Assembly: GCA_028751875.1 (NCBI GenBank)
Contig: CM054143.1
Coordinates: 62,286,667-62,350,666 of the forward strand
Length of the DNA: 64,000 nt
From: Rapana venosa
Taxonomy: Eukaryota > Mollusca > Gastropoda > Neogastropoda > Muricidae
Direction of reading: 5' to 3'
Each line of letters starts with the position of its first letter. The stretch's first letter is position 1. Shown one piece after another: positions 46,001 through 58,507 of the stretch. The position numbers were made by a program, and so were the translations under genes. The notes under the pieces are model-generated. The model was not told the DNA's origin, ran no database searches, and saw only the letters and a program-made list of their open reading frames with translations.

Positions 46001-46938
46001 GTAAATTAAGACCCTGGAACCCAGTTTTGAAACAATTTTAAAAAATTTTTTATTTAATTTTACAGATCACTTAGAAAGTTTTGGTAGAAAACCCAACCTG
46101 TTTTTTTCTCCATTGGAAAGGGGCGTTCCAACGGAAGGAATTGGGAGTGGGATGCCCCCTGCCCCAAACTACACATATAATGTAAACAACGTACCAACCC
46201 CCGGGGTAAAAGGGGACAACCTTAAAAAGGGGCCTTACACTTAATAATAAATGTAAAGGGGGGTTATTTTGAAGGCCAGGGGGGTTTTCTTTCTAGTTGA
46301 TTTTTGGATATTGGTTTTTCAAATTTGTTATTTTGGATTCGTGGTATTGTTTAATGCTTGTTGTTGATTATTTTTGAGGTTTGTTTTTTGGGGTGAAAAT
46401 TCGGGTTTAGTATTAATTTTTGGTTAAATGTTACAGTTGGTTTTAGTTTTGCAAGATAGGGAAATGCTAAAACTGGATGGATTGAGGGGGGTTGGCTTTT
46501 TGGTTGGTTTTTTTGTTTGTGATTTGTATTTTTATTGGTTGGAGGTAGTTGAAAAAGGGAGGGGTGGGTGGGTTTAAATTGGTGATGGAAGATGGAAAAA
46601 TAAGACAAAATAGGGGTTGATGTCTTTATTTGGTATTTTTGGGGGGTGGGGGATGCCAAAAAGGGATAGTGGTTGTTTTTTTTTTTTTTGGGTTGGTTAT
46701 TTGGAAATTGTTTAAAAAGTTTTATTTTATTCTTTTATAATTAAATTTAAAAATAATAATTTAATAATAAAATTAATAAAATATAAAAGATAATTTTTCG
46801 CTAAATCGAAAAAGTAAAGGTGTTTTATTTCAAACCCTTTTAAGTACGCGTTTCTTCCAAAAAGGGGTTCTTAAGGGGAAACCTCGATTCCGGGCCCATT
46901 CACCCTTTTTTTTTTTTTTTCTCATTATTTCCCCCCCG

Positions 46939-46971
<33 letters not shown>

Positions 46972-47242
46972 AAAACAAAAAGACCCCCCCCCCCCCCCCC
47001 CACCCCCCCCCCGACCCCCCCCGGGGGGGAAAAGGGGAAAAACCCCCCCCCAAAAACAAAAAGAACCCCGGCAAAAACAAAAAAAATTGGCCCCCCCCCC
47101 AAAAAAAAAAAAAAAAAAAACCCCCCCACCCCGCCCCCACCCCACCCCCCCCCCCCCCCCCCCTTTCCACAAAAAAAGCAAAAAAAATTTACCCTTTTTT
47201 CGGGGCCCAAAACCGGGAAAAAAAGCGCCCCAAAAAAAAAGG

Positions 47243-47277
<35 letters not shown>

Positions 47278-47480
47278 AAAACCCCAAAAAAAACCCCCCC
47301 CCCCAAAAAAAGGGGGCCAAAAGCAAAAAGGAAAAAGAATAAAAACCCCGGGGTAAAACAAAAAACTTTCCCCCGTCCCCACGAAGGACCTCCCTTTTCT
47401 TAGGGACCGTGTGGGCGAGGGAGGGGACCCGAAAAACCACCGGAAATCCCGACCTTTCGTCCCTACCCTTTGTTTTATTT
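43060..47480. other. Noisy sequence with no recognisable gene
   Basis: Homopolymer-rich throughout. 43210-43260 is a short GT tract and 43608-43635 a (CA)n. 46945-47300 is A/C-only with G/T-free stretches. I see no exon, RNA gene or element border that I can defend. Confidence 0.5.
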
Positions 47481-47569
47481 ACCACACACATTTTCAATTT
47501 TATTTTTTGACAGTTTTGTTTACTCGTTTTTGTTTTTTTTTCTTTTAACTTTTTTACCTTGTTTGGGTG

Positions 47570-47715
47570 TGGGGGGTGTGTGTGTGTGTGTGTGTGTGTT
47601 GTTTGGTGTGTGTGTGGTGTGTGTGTGTGGTTTGTAGGTGTGTGTTGGGGTGTTGGGGTGTGGGGTGGTGTGTAGGTGTTGTGTGTGGGGTGTGTTTTTC
47701 TGTGTGTGTGGGGTT
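47570..47715. repeat. (GT)n-rich tract
   Basis: GT repeats with GG interruptions, of better base quality than the flanks. Confidence 0.85.
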
Positions 47716-47884
47716 ATAGAAGATCAAATATACACGTTAAAGACCCTTTAATTTAATGTCAGCTTTTTTTTATTTTTTTTCCCTTTTTATATCGAGGATA
47801 AGGAATAACACTTGTGTTTTTTTACACCCCGTTCCCAGTGTGAAACTTTTTTTTTGTAAATTTGTCATTTTCCACCGGACACAA

Positions 47885-47990
47885 TGCCTACCAAAAGAAC
47901 CGGACCGGATTTAACGTGTGCCCAAGATTTTCTGCGTGCGTGGTTCGCACACGGGCCCAGTTTATAGTCCATCCGAAGACTTTTGGGTAA
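47885..47990 (-). repeat. SINE family-1 antisense fragment
   Basis: 'cacacgggcccagtttatag' and 'tccatccgaagac' are the reverse complement of the 'gacgataaaccgaggtcccg' block of the SINE at 24855-24890. The left part ('caagattttctgcgtgcgt') also occurs at 38466-38485. Confidence 0.5.
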
Positions 47991-48179
47991 GGGAGGTGGG
48001 GGGTTTTACAGAAACACGAACAACCCAAACATCCCCAAGTGGGAATGCGGCCCCGCATGGTGGGCAAAGACCGGTGCATACCCAAAAAAAAATCTCACCA
48101 AGGTAAAACATGGGGAGCTCTAGCCGTAAAAAAAATTATTGTTGTTGTTGTTGTTAAATACTAAAAAAAACCCCTACTA

Positions 48180-48355
48180 CACCTCCACAGGCTTTGGGAA
48201 GACCAAAAGCAACGGGGAGGAGAAAACTGTGAAATAAATAAGGCCCATGCAGAAAGCACTTTTGGGGGAAGTGACTGGTTTTGGTGCCCAAATAGGCAGC
48301 GGGATGGAAGAACGTTTTGTTGCCCCCTCACACCGCTGGTGTAAGCAAATATATA
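48180..48355 (+). pseudogene. LINE-B-type C-terminus, noisy copy
   Basis: It aligns with 26535-26690: 'ggaagaccaaaagcaa.g.g', 'aaggcc.atgcag', 'gg...cagtgac.ggtt', 'ataggcag..gatgga', 'ttttgttgcc'. It therefore encodes the remains of the 'GRPKA..RRT' and 'RFVAAL' C-terminal LINE domain. Frame destroyed. Confidence 0.7.
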
Positions 48356-48549
48356 GATTCTGCAAATAGGTTTGGTTTTTATTTCTGACCACCAGGGCGT
48401 GAAATGATGCAGGACCCAGGGACGGACGGTTTGGGGCACTGGCGTTTTCCACGGCCAAGCGGGACTTCGTCACCCGTTCTGTCCGAGACCGCTGTGGGCC
48501 CCCCCTCGGCCCCCAGGAAGGCCCCCCAAGATGGCCCCCCGTTTTTTTC

Positions 48550-49707
48550 GGCACTTTATCCGTCATTTTTTTTTGTGGGGGTTTGTGGTTTGGTGGGTTT
48601 TGTTTTGGGGTGTGTGGTGGTGGGGTTTTTGGGTTGTGTGTGTGGGGGTGTGTGGGGGTTTTGTGGGGTGGTGGTTTGGGGGGGGGGTGGTGGTGTGGTG
48701 TGTTGTGTGGTGTGGGTGGGGGGTTTTTAGGGGGGGGGGTTTGTGGTGGTTTTTTTTTGGTTGTTTGTTTTGGTGTTTGTGTTTTTTTGTTGTTTTTTTT
48801 TGTTGTTGTTTTTGGGGGGGATTTGGGGGTTGGGTTGGTGGGGGGGGGGTTTGTGTTTTGGGGGTGTTGTTTTTTTTTTTTTTTTTTTTTCCCCTTTTTT
48901 TTTTAATTTTTTGGTTTTTTTCTTTTTTTTTTTTATTTTTTTTTCTGGTGTGTGTTGTTTGGGGTTTTGGGGGGGTTTTTGGGGGGGTGTTGTGTTTTTT
49001 TTTGTGTTTGGGGGGCCCGGAAGGTGGTGTGTTTCTGTTTGTTGTTTTGTTTTATTTGTGTTTTTTTTTGGGGGGTTTTGGGAAGGGGTGGGGGATGGGG
49101 GGGGGGGGGGGGTGTTTGGTATGAATGTGGGGGGGGTTTTTTTTTGGGTGTTTGGGGTTTTTTGGTTGGGTGTGTTGGGGGGGGTTTTTTGGGTTTTTTT
49201 TTGGGGGGGGCACAAAAAAAGCGGCCACCCCCTTGGGTTTTGGGGGACTTTTTTCCCCCCCAAAACCCCGGGGGTCAAGTTATTAACGGCAGGCTGAAAA
49301 AAAAAACCCAAAAAAAAAGTATCAAAAAAATTAAAAAAACCCCCGGGGAAAAAACCCCAAAAACCCGAAAACGGCCCCCCCCTCAAAAAAAACAACCAAA
49401 CCCCCAAAAAACCTTAAAATTGTTTTAGGTTTTTAAAAAAACCCTTTTTCGGATTAAATACGGGGGAAACACAATCCCTAAACGCTGGAGGGAATTTCGA
49501 TTTAATGCCTGTGAAAAACAATTTCCCTTCCACCCCAAAACCAAAAAAAAACCCAAAACGTTTTTTTATTTATTTTTTTTGGGTTGGAAAAACCCTTTTT
49601 TTTTTTACTCCACCCCCAATGATTTTGTTTGGGAAAATTTTACCTTTGGGCCCCTTTCCCCTTTAAAAACGGGCGGGTTTTTTCGTGGCCGAAACCCCCG
49701 GGCGTTA

Positions 49708-49745
<38 letters not shown>

Positions 49746-52100
49746 AAAAAACCCGGGCCCCCAAAAAAGGGCAACCCAAAAAACAAAAAAAGGGGGTTTT
49801 GGTTTTTTTTTGGGTTTGGGTTTTTTGGGGGGAAAAAAAAAAAACCAAGCATGACGGTTCCGCAAAAAAACCCCCCCCAAAAAACACCCCAATGTAATAA
49901 AATTTTTTAAAATTTTAAAGGGGGGGGGGTTTTGGGGGGGGGGTGTTTAAAAACCCAAACCAAAAGGGGGGGGGTTTAAAGAAGAAAAAACCCCCCCCCC
50001 CCCCGGGGAAAACCCCATTTTAAAATTTTTAAATTTTAAAAAAAAAATAAATTGGGTTTTGGGTGGGGGTTTTTTTGTTTTTTTAGGGCCAAATTTTCCT
50101 TTAAAATTTTTGGGAAAATGTCAAAAAACTTTTCCCCCAAAAATTGGGGGCCCCTTTTTCCCCCCCATCCCCCCCCAAAAAAGCTTAAAAGGGCTTTTTT
50201 TTAAATTTTTGGGAAAAACCCCCCAAAAAAAATTTTCCCAAAAATTTTTAACATTTTTTAAATCCCGGGATTTCCCTTTTTTTTCCCCCGAAGAAGTTTG
50301 GGAAATTATAAACCCTCCCCCAGTTTCCCCTTTCCAAAAAAGGGTTTTTTGGGGGCCCTTTTTTCCCCCCTTTTCCCCGCCTTTTTTTTTTCCTTTAATG
50401 GAAAAAAAACCATTTTTTAAAAAGGGGTTTTTTCCTTTGGGGTTTGTTTTCCCTTCCCGTTCATAACCGGGTTTTTTTTTTTCTTTTTCCCCCCTCTTAA
50501 AACCCGTCCCCCAAAAAAAAAACTTTTTCCCCTTTTTTTGGGGAAAGGTGGCAGGGGTTTGGGGCCCCCTCCCCTTTTCCCCCTTTTTCAACCCCCCCAA
50601 AAAAGGGGTTTGGGTTCCCCCCTCCCTTTTTTCCCCCCCCCCTGTTTTGGGGTTTGGACCACAGGGTTAAGGGGCCCCGGTATTTATCGGGTGGTTTTTT
50701 CTTAAAGGCTTTGGCCCCAAAAAAAAATTTAAGGGAAAAAAAATTTTTTTTTTAAAATTTTTGGGGGGGGGGGGGTTTTGGGGTTTGGGGGGTTTTTTTT
50801 TTGGGGGTTTTTAAAAATTTTTTTTAAAAGGCTTTTTGTGGGGAAAAAGGGCCCCCGGGTTTTTTTTTTTCCCCCCCCAAACCTCCCCCCGTTTTTAACT
50901 TTTTTTGGGGGGGGGGTTTTTTTTTTTGTTTCTTTCCCCCTTTTTTTTTTTGCCCCAAAGTGGGGGGGGGGAGGTATTTTTTTTGTGTTTTGGGGTTTTG
51001 GGTTTTTTTTTCCCCCTTTTTTTTCCCGGGGCCCCCCCAAAAAAAAATGGGGTTTTCAAAAGGGTTTTTTTTTTTTTAAAGGGGGGTCCCCCGGTTTTTC
51101 TTCTTTTTGGTTTTTGGGTTTTTTGGGCGGGGGCATTCGCCCTTTTTTCCCCCAAAATCTTTGTGGGCACCCGCCCGAAAGGTTTAAAACCCGGGGGGGG
51201 ACCCTAATTTTTTTTTTGTTTCGGGGACCCAAAACCCCCTTTTTAAAATTTTTCCCTTTGGGTTTGGGGCTTTTGGAAGGGATTGGTTTTTTTTTTTTTT
51301 TTTTGGTTTTTGGGGGGTTTTTTTTTGGGGTTTTTTTTTTTTGGGTTTTTTGGGGGGGTTTTTTTTTAAAAAGAAAATCAAACTTTTTTTTAAATGTTTC
51401 AATTTTACCTTTAACTGTTAAATTTTTTTTAAAGGGCTAAAACCTTTTAAAAAATTTCTATTTTTTCTTTCTCCCCTTTTCCCTTTTATTTTTTTGGGGC
51501 CAATTTTTGTTTTCCCCAACTCCCTTTTTTCCTTTTCCCCCCCCCTTTTAAGGGGGAAAATTTTTTCCCTTTTCACCCCCCCTTTTTTTTCCCCCCCCCC
51601 CCTTTTTTTAAAAAAAAAATTAAAACCCCCCTTTTTACCACCCCCCCCAAAGGGTTTTTTAAAACCCCCGGGCCCCCCCAAAATCCCCCATCCCAAACCC
51701 CTAACCCCCCCCAAACAAACCCCCCCCCAACCCACAAAAAAAAAAAAAAACCCAAAATTAAAACTTAAAATCCCCCCCTTTTTTTAAAAATCCCCTCAAA
51801 CCCCCCCTTTTAACCCCCCAAAATTAAAATAACCCCCCCCCCCTTTTTTCCCCCCCCTCCCCCTCCCCTAAACCCCCCGCCCCTTTTCCCCCCAAAATTT
51901 TTTTAAAAAAACCCCCTCCCCTTTTTCACCCCCCCCAAACCCCCAAAATTTTTTTTTTAAACCCCCAAAAACAAAAAACCCCGGCAAAATAAAAAAACCC
52001 CCCCCCCCAATTTTCCCCCCGGAATTTTGTGTTTGGGTAGAAAAACTTTCTTGGGGGTTTGAATTTAAATGAGTTTTCTGTTCCGTTTTTAAAAAATTTT
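48550..52100. other. Noisy G/T- then A/C-rich sequence, nothing supported
   Basis: 48560-49210 is almost only G and T on the plus strand. 49709-49744 is poly(G) and 51540-52020 is C/T/A homopolymers. Apparent ORFs are Gly/Phe/Pro/Lys low-complexity. No gene supported. Confidence 0.6.
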
Positions 52101-52689
52101 TATTTTTTTGGGGGGGGGGGGGTGGGGAATTTTAGGAAATTCTTTTAAAAGGGGGGGTCTTTTCCCCCGGCAAAAAACCGCGTGTTTCCCGCCCTTTTTG
52201 GAATTTTTTTTGGTTGGTGTTTTTTTTTTGAGGTGGGGGGGCTTCCCTTTTTTTCTTCGGGTCTTTTTTTTTTCTTCTTTTTTTCTCCTTTTCTTCCCTC
52301 TTTTTTTTTCCCTTTTCTCCTTTCCCCCTTTTTTCTTTTTTTCCCCTTTTTCCCCCCTTTTTTTTTATTTTTTTCACCCTTTTTCTTTTTTTTTTCTTTT
52401 TTTTCTTTCTTCTTCACTGTTCCCTTCTTCTCTTTTTCCTCTCTCTTCCCTTTTTTTTTTCTCCCCCAAAATTTTCTCTCTTTTTTTTTTTCTTTTTTTT
52501 TTCCAAATCTCACCTTTTTTTTTTTTAAATTTTTTTTCCCTTTTTTTTATTCTTTTTGCCAAAAATCGGCTTTCTCTTCTTTTTTTTTTAAAAATATTGG
52601 TGGGGTTTTTGGGGTTTTTGGGGGGTTTTTTTTTTTGGGGGGTGTTTTGTTGGGGGTTGGTTTGGGGTTTGGGGTTGGAAAAATTTTTT

Positions 52690-54860
52690 TCCCTGTTCCT
52701 TTAAAACTTAGTTCCAAAACTGGGGACAAAAAATTTGGCCCCCCGGAATCTCGCCTTTTGTGGTATCTTCCCCCCAACGGGAAGTTTTAAAAGCGCCCAA
52801 AAGAGGCCCTTTTTCTTACTGTGGTTTTTTTTTTGGGACTTTTCCAAACCTTTTCCCTTTTTTTCCGCCCGAAAAAAAATATGGTTTTTCAACTAAATCC
52901 AAGGCCCCCTTTGGGGAAAAAAAAAAAAAATTTTTTTTACCAGAAAAACCCGCATTTTTGTTTTCCCTCCCCGGAAAGGGGAAAACCCAATGGGCACTCC
53001 AAAGGTGGAACGGGTTAAATTCGGGAAAAATTTCCATCCGGGGGGCCGGGGTCCGTATTTTAGGGGGGATGAATGAAGGCATTTTAAAAATTGGCCCCCG
53101 GGTGTTTTCAAAACGAATAAACAAAATTTGAAACCCCCCATCTTACTTAAAAAGTTTTTTTGTTTAAAAAAAACCCGCCCCCCGGGCAAAAATAAAAAAA
53201 AACCACCCCAGACAACCAAAAAAATTTTTTGTCCCTTTCCCCCAACGTTTTATTCCCGGTAAGGGTGGCCCCCCCAAAGGACAAATAAAAATTGGGCAAA
53301 TATAAATTTTTTAAAGGGTGCCCCAAAATTTTTATTGTTTTTGTTTTTCATTTTTTTTAAGGCGGATTTTTTAATTTCAGGTTTTTTTTTTACTTTGAAA
53401 ATGCATTAGATTTTCCCTTTTTTGGGGGGGGGGGTTTGTTTTTTTAAAAAAATTTTATTCGTTTGCCCCAAGAATTTAAAAATTTTTTCCCTTTTTATCT
53501 TGCGGTGTCGACAATCCCAAATTTTTTAATTTATCATTTTACCTTTCTCACACTTCTCACTCATTTTCACATTTTTATTTTTTACCTCACATTTACCAAG
53601 GGGGCTGTTTTGAAAATTTTTTTTCTTTCCCCCCAAAAAACCCCCCTTTCACCCCCCTTTTTAAAATTTTTTTTGCAAAAGGGGGGCAGTCAACCCAAAA
53701 ATACCCCCCCCCCAAAAAAACCCAAAATTCCCCCCCCCAACTCCCCCCAAACCCCCCCCCCAAAAACCCCCCCCCCCCCAACAAATAACACCCCCCCCAA
53801 TAAAACCCCCCCCCCCCCCCCCCCCTTTCCCCCAACCCCCCACCCCCCCCTCCCTAAAAAAACCCCCCCAAAAACCCCCCCCCAAACCCCCCCAACCCCC
53901 TCCCCCCCCCCCCTACCCTCAACCCCCCCCCTCCCCTCACCCCGCCGGGCAAAGGCCTTACTGACCCGGGTAAAAGAAACCCATTCCCCCGGGGGTTCTC
54001 CGGCAAAGGCGCACAGGTTGGGAAACCTTTTCCCCCCCCCCTCCCCCGGCCCCCTCCCCCCAAAACCCAACCACAAGGGGGGGGGGGGGGGGGGGTTTAG
54101 GGTGGGGGGGGGGGGGGGGGGGGGAAAAAAAGCTTGGCAAAGGATGCTCTTTTTCCGGAAACGGGGGTCGCGGTGCATTGCGGGGGGGGTTTTGTTTTTT
54201 ATGAGGTTTTTTTGTTGTTGTTTTCCTTTTTTTTCCTTTTCCCTTTTTCTTTCTTTTTTTTCCTCTTCCCTTTTTTCCCTTTTTTCCCCCCCTTTTTTTT
54301 CTTTTTTTCCCTTTTTTTTTTTTTTTTTTTTTTCCCCCTTTCCCTTTTTTCCTTACTTTCTTTTTTTTTTTTTTTTTTTTTTTTCCTTTTTTTTTTTGCA
54401 TCCTTTTCTTTTTTTTTTTTTTTTTCCGTTTTTCGTGGGTGGTTTCTGTTTTGGGCCCCCCCCCCCCCCATTAAAGGGACCGAAACCCCATCAATCATTT
54501 TGGGCATTGGGAATTTTCCCCAGGGGGCCCCTTTTCCATTTTTCAACACCTTTTATTACCAACTTTGGGGAAACCCAAAGGACAAGACCCTTTTTTCCCC
54601 GAAAAATTGAAAAGGGGGGCCTTTTTCCCTGCAAAACCCCCCCCTTTAAAATCCTGGAATTTCCCTTGGAAACACCCAAACCCCCCTTTTCCCTGCCCGG
54701 ATTCCAAGATCGCACGTCAAAACCCAAAGCCCCAAATTTTTTAAAAACCCGTTCTTGGTTTTTTAAACTTTTTCCCCCTTTTACCCCAAAAAACCTACTC
54801 TTCCAAAAGGGGAAGGATTTTTTTGGGGCCCAAAACTCTCTTCCCGCGGGGGGGTCTTTA
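52690..54860 (+). repeat. Noisy collinear copy of 35565-38500, including the CD36 exons
   Basis: Anchor pairs read by eye: 35573-35610 with 52707-52745, 35937-35960 with 52973-52995, 36040-36115 with 53055-53125, 36145-36330 with 53150-53270, 36405-36540 with 53338-53455, the CAC array 36860-37230 with the C-rich 53700-53945, 37497-37580 with 54128-54185, and 38390-38500 with 54765-54850. The first CD36 exon would fall near 52755-52825 and the second near 53940-54070; both are unreadable as protein. The match may begin earlier, since the GT tract at 35420 corresponds to about 52605. The offset shrinks from 17.1 to 16.4 kb, so the copy is shortened. Confidence 0.7.
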
Positions 54861-57018
54861 AGTTTTTTTGTCTCCCCAAGACCCCAAAAAAAATTTTTTT
54901 CCTTCATTTTTTCCCAAATGGGGGGAAAAAAAAACTGGGTTAAAAACCGAACTTCCCCGGGTTTCGTTAGCGGGAAACCCTTCCCTTCCCCATTTTTAAC
55001 ACTTTTCCTCCCCTTCGTTTAAAAAAATTTAAAAAATTTTCTTTTCCAAAACATATTTTCTCAGGGCCCATTTTTTTCTAAAATTTTAAAAAAGGGGGCT
55101 ATTTTTTTTTAAAAAAATTTTTAAAAAACCCCTGGTGTTTGGAATGGTTTGGGTTGGGTTTTGGGTTCTTCGTTTTCCCGCTCAACATTTCGTTGTTTTT
55201 TTTATTAATTTTTTAGGGGGAGGAATGAGGGTCAATTTTTCAAAACGGGGGTGGGGTTTAAACCTATTATTTCCTTAAGAAATTTTTTAAAAAAAAGAGG
55301 GCTGGTGCGTTTTTTTTGAGACGCCCAAAAATAAAAATTTTTTTTCCAAGGAATATTTTAAACCGTTTTTCCTACAAGACCACCCAATTTATTTCAAGTT
55401 TTTTTGGAAAAATAACAAGGGGGAGGGCTTTTGGCGAAACCCTTTAACCAGGGTTTTTCCCCAAAGCCCCCCATGGGTCCCTTTTAATGAAAAAGCAAGT
55501 CCCCGTTTTTCCCAAAGAAAATACCTGCCCCCTTTAGGGAAGGGAATAAACCAGGGAGAAGGGATGGGCCCCCCTATGGGGAAAGGAGGGTTTTAGGGCC
55601 CCCCAAGAGGAAAAGGGAGGGAACATTTTTGGGTTTTAGATGGGGAAAGGGTTTTTGGGTTTTGGCGGGGGGGGCACTTGGAGGGGGAAATCCCGGGGGG
55701 AGTGGGTTTTGTTTTGGGGGACGGCTGGTTTTGGTTTTCTTCAAGGGGCAACTTTACGTGGGGTGGGGTTTAGGGAAAGGAGGTACTGTTGTTCTTTTTG
55801 GTTTTTTTGTGGTGTGGGGGGGGGTTGGGGGGGGTTTGGGTTGTTGTTGTTTGTTTTGTGTTTGTTTTTTTTGTTTTTGGGGTGCGGGGGGGGCTTCCTT
55901 TCGTTTGGGACCCTAAAAGGGGCCCCCCCCCAAAAAACTAGGGGCCCCATTTTTAGAGATTTTGACTCCGGGAAAAACAGCAAACGCGCGCGACGGGGGG
56001 GGGCGGGAGGGAGAAAAAACTTTTGGAGATTAAATTTTTGGTTAAGGCCCGGGAACCCCACCAAAAAGAACACCCCCCTTTGTTTTTTTTAAAATTTTTT
56101 TTTTTCAAAGGGAAGGGGCCTAAAAAAATTTTTAAACCCCTTTCAGTAAACTCCTTTTTCCTAATTTTTCCCCCCGTTTAGCATTTCGAATACAGTTTAT
56201 TTCTAATTAAAGTAGAGAACCACCCTCAATTTAATTTCCCCGAAGGGGGGAAAAACCCCTTTTTTTGATAAAAGTTAACCCCCACCAAGAAATTTTTGGG
56301 GTACCCCCTTTACAGGGGAATAACGGGAAAAAAAGGGCCCCCCCAAAATGGGTTGAAAGCGATTTTAATCCTTTTAAGAAAGTTTAATTAAAAATTACCC
56401 CCAATAATAAATTTTTTTTCCTTTTGAAGAAAAAAAAACCCAAATTAAAAATTTTCCCCGAAAATCCATAAAAACTTTACACAAAAAAATTTTTAAGAAA
56501 AAAACTCATCAAAAAAAAAATCAATTTACTTCAAGGATTTCCCCCCAAACAAATTTTTCCAAGACGCAGCCCCCAAAAAACCAACATAACAAAAAACCAA
56601 CCTTTAACCTTGGAACCCCCCCAAAAATTTTGGTGTTTTTTGAACCCCCCCCCCCCCCCCCCCCCCCAATTAAGTTGCCCTTTTTTTTTCAACGCCAAAA
56701 AAAAAATTAGTTGCCGATAAAACTCTTTTTCCTTCGCCTGACAATCGCCCGTCTCCACTTGGAAGGGTTGAGTTTTAAAAAGTTTTTTGGGGGGGAAAAA
56801 GTGGGGGGGTTTTAAAGGAGGGAGGGGGGGGGGAAAAAGTGGGGGGTGGTTTTAACCAATTTTTGAAGGTGGGGGGATTTTTCTGACAAGGGTGGGGGGG
56901 GTCGGGGCAAAAAAATTTTTAAAATGTCCCGGGGATGGGGAATGGTATGGGGGCTAAAAACCGTAAGAATAAAGGGGACAGGAAATGTTTCCCTTTTTTT
57001 GGGGTTTTTGGGGGGAAA

Positions 57019-57057
<39 letters not shown>

Positions 57058-57640
57058 TTTTTTTCTTTATTCCCTTCTTTTTTTTTTTTTATTTTTATGG
57101 GAAAAAAGGGGGGGGTGGGGAGGGGGGGGTTTTTATTTGTTTTTTTAATACTTTTTTCCTTTTCCCTTAAAATTTTTCACCTTTTTTTTTTGAAAGGATA
57201 ATAAAATTCAATAACTTTTTTGTTTTTGGGTTTTTTTAAACCCCCAAAAAAAAAAACAAAAAGCCTAAAAAGACTTAATTTTGAAAACAAAATTTATAAT
57301 AACTCCCTTAAAACAAAACAACAGACAAACAGCAACAACCGCAAAAAAAAAAAAAAAACAAAAAACCCCCACCAAACCAAAAACACAAAAAAACCAAAAA
57401 AAAAACCCCCAAAAGAAATAACCAAAAAACACCCCACCAAAAAAACATAAAAACCAAACCCCAAACCTTCCCCTTCACCAACCCCCCCCTTTTTTAAAAA
57501 CCTTTTTCTATCTTTCTAAAACCCGGGGTTTTTCCCCCCCCCCCAAAATTTTTCCCCCTCCAAAAAGGGATGCTAATACAAAAATTTTTTTAAATTTTCA
57601 AGGGGGGGGGTTTTTTCCCCCCCCCCCCCCCTATTCTAAA
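54861..57640. other. Noisy sequence, nothing supported
   Basis: Homopolymer-rich, with poly(G) at 57019-57055 and a poly(C) at 56647-56668. The first few hundred bases may continue the copy of 38.5-38.9 kb. No gene, RNA or clear element recognised. Confidence 0.5.
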
Positions 57641-57699
57641 CCAAGTGAGGTAAGTGTAAGTATGTTTGAGTGAGGCGAGTTGTGGTTATGTGTAAATGT

Positions 57700-57780
57700 T
57701 TCGTGTGGTGTGGTGTGGTGTGGTGTGGTGTGGATTGGTGTGGTGTGGTGGTGATGAGGTGTGGTGTGGTGTGGTGTAGT
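57700..57780. repeat. (GTGTG)n pentanucleotide satellite
   Basis: 'tgtggtgtgg' repeated with few changes. Sequence quality returns to normal from about 57640. Confidence 0.85.
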
Positions 57781-57929
57781 GCTGTATGGTATGCACTCGC
57801 GTATGTTTGTGTGTGCATATGCTGTTCTGCACTATGAGGGTGTGTGTTTGTGTGTGTGTGTGTGCGCGCGTGCGCGTGCGTGCACGTTCATGCATGGACG
57901 CTTGCATGTGAATGTGTGTGTTGTGCGCT

Positions 57930-58092
57930 GTAGAAAAAAGTCGCTGTGATAGGAAAACAAATACAATTGCAGACAGGAAAAGAACAAAGAATGGGTGGCG
58001 CTGTTCTTGTGGCGACGCGCTCTCTTCGGGAAGAGTAGCCCAAAATTCACGCAGAGAAATCTGCCGTGACTTAAAGTGGTATAAAATACAAT
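57930..58092 (+). mobile_element. SINE family 1, 3' half
   Basis: 'aaatacaattgcagacagga', 'gtggcgacgcgctctc', 'gagtagcccaaaattcac', 'gaaatctgccgtgacttaaa' and 'gtggtataaaata' match 24985-25140 of the full-length SINE. The tRNA-like head is missing. Confidence 0.75.
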
Positions 58093-58395
58093 GCAATGCA
58101 ATACAACGCAGTGCATTACAATGCAATACGACACAACACAATACAACGCAATTCAATGTAAAACAATATAATACAATACAATACAAAACAATACAGTACT
58201 ATGCCAAGCAATGCACCACAATGCAATATAATTATAATACTACATTACACCACACCCTACCACACCACACACCACCCCACCACACACCACCCCACCACAC
58301 ACCAACCCACACACCACATCCCCTCTCACACCACACCCTACACCCCACCCAACCCAACCCCATACCCCAACCCACCCCACACTACAATACCATAA
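58092..58395. repeat. Expanded AATAC/AATGC then CACACC pentamer repeats
   Basis: Directly after the SINE body the tail is (AATGC/AATAC)n drift for about 160 bases, then ACACC/CCACA units to 58390. It looks like a SINE tail that grew into a satellite. Confidence 0.75.
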
Positions 58396-58440
58396 CCCTT
58401 CTCTCTCTCTCTCTCCCTCTCTCTCTCTCTCTCTCCCGCT
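58395..58440. repeat. (CT)n microsatellite
   Basis: CT repeats directly upstream of the unrecognised coding unit. Confidence 0.85.
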
Positions 58441-58507
58441 CTCTCCGAGAACTGAAAGGGCATGCTGTTAGTAAGCTGCTGCAAATTTTTGCATTTTAGC
58501 TTCAAAA

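Larger units (their letters stand above)
38400..57640. other. Homopolymer-dominated, low-quality-looking region
   Basis: From about 38.4 kb nearly every base is part of a run, giving strings such as AAAACCCCCC or TTTTGGGG for thousands of bases. Familiar repeats reappear with dinucleotides turned into paired homopolymers; for example a (GT)n becomes GGGGTTTT. Long predicted ORFs here (such as 53463-55022) are Phe/Pro/Lys/Gly low-complexity and not genes. The region includes two recognisable duplicates (39120-42860 and 52690-54860), a LINE scrap and SINE scraps. I treat the rest as unreadable. Confidence 0.75.

Noticed and set aside
52132..52790. Overlapping ORFs of about 200 codons in a T/C tract
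   Set aside because: Phe/Ser/Pro and Lys/Glu low complexity; the tract corresponds to the smeared copy of the sequence upstream of the CD36 exon.
53463..55022. 519-codon ORF, the longest in the window
   Set aside because: Phe/Pro/Lys/Gly low complexity produced by homopolymers in the noisy region; the interval matches an intron-plus-exon stretch at 36.5-38.5 kb instead.
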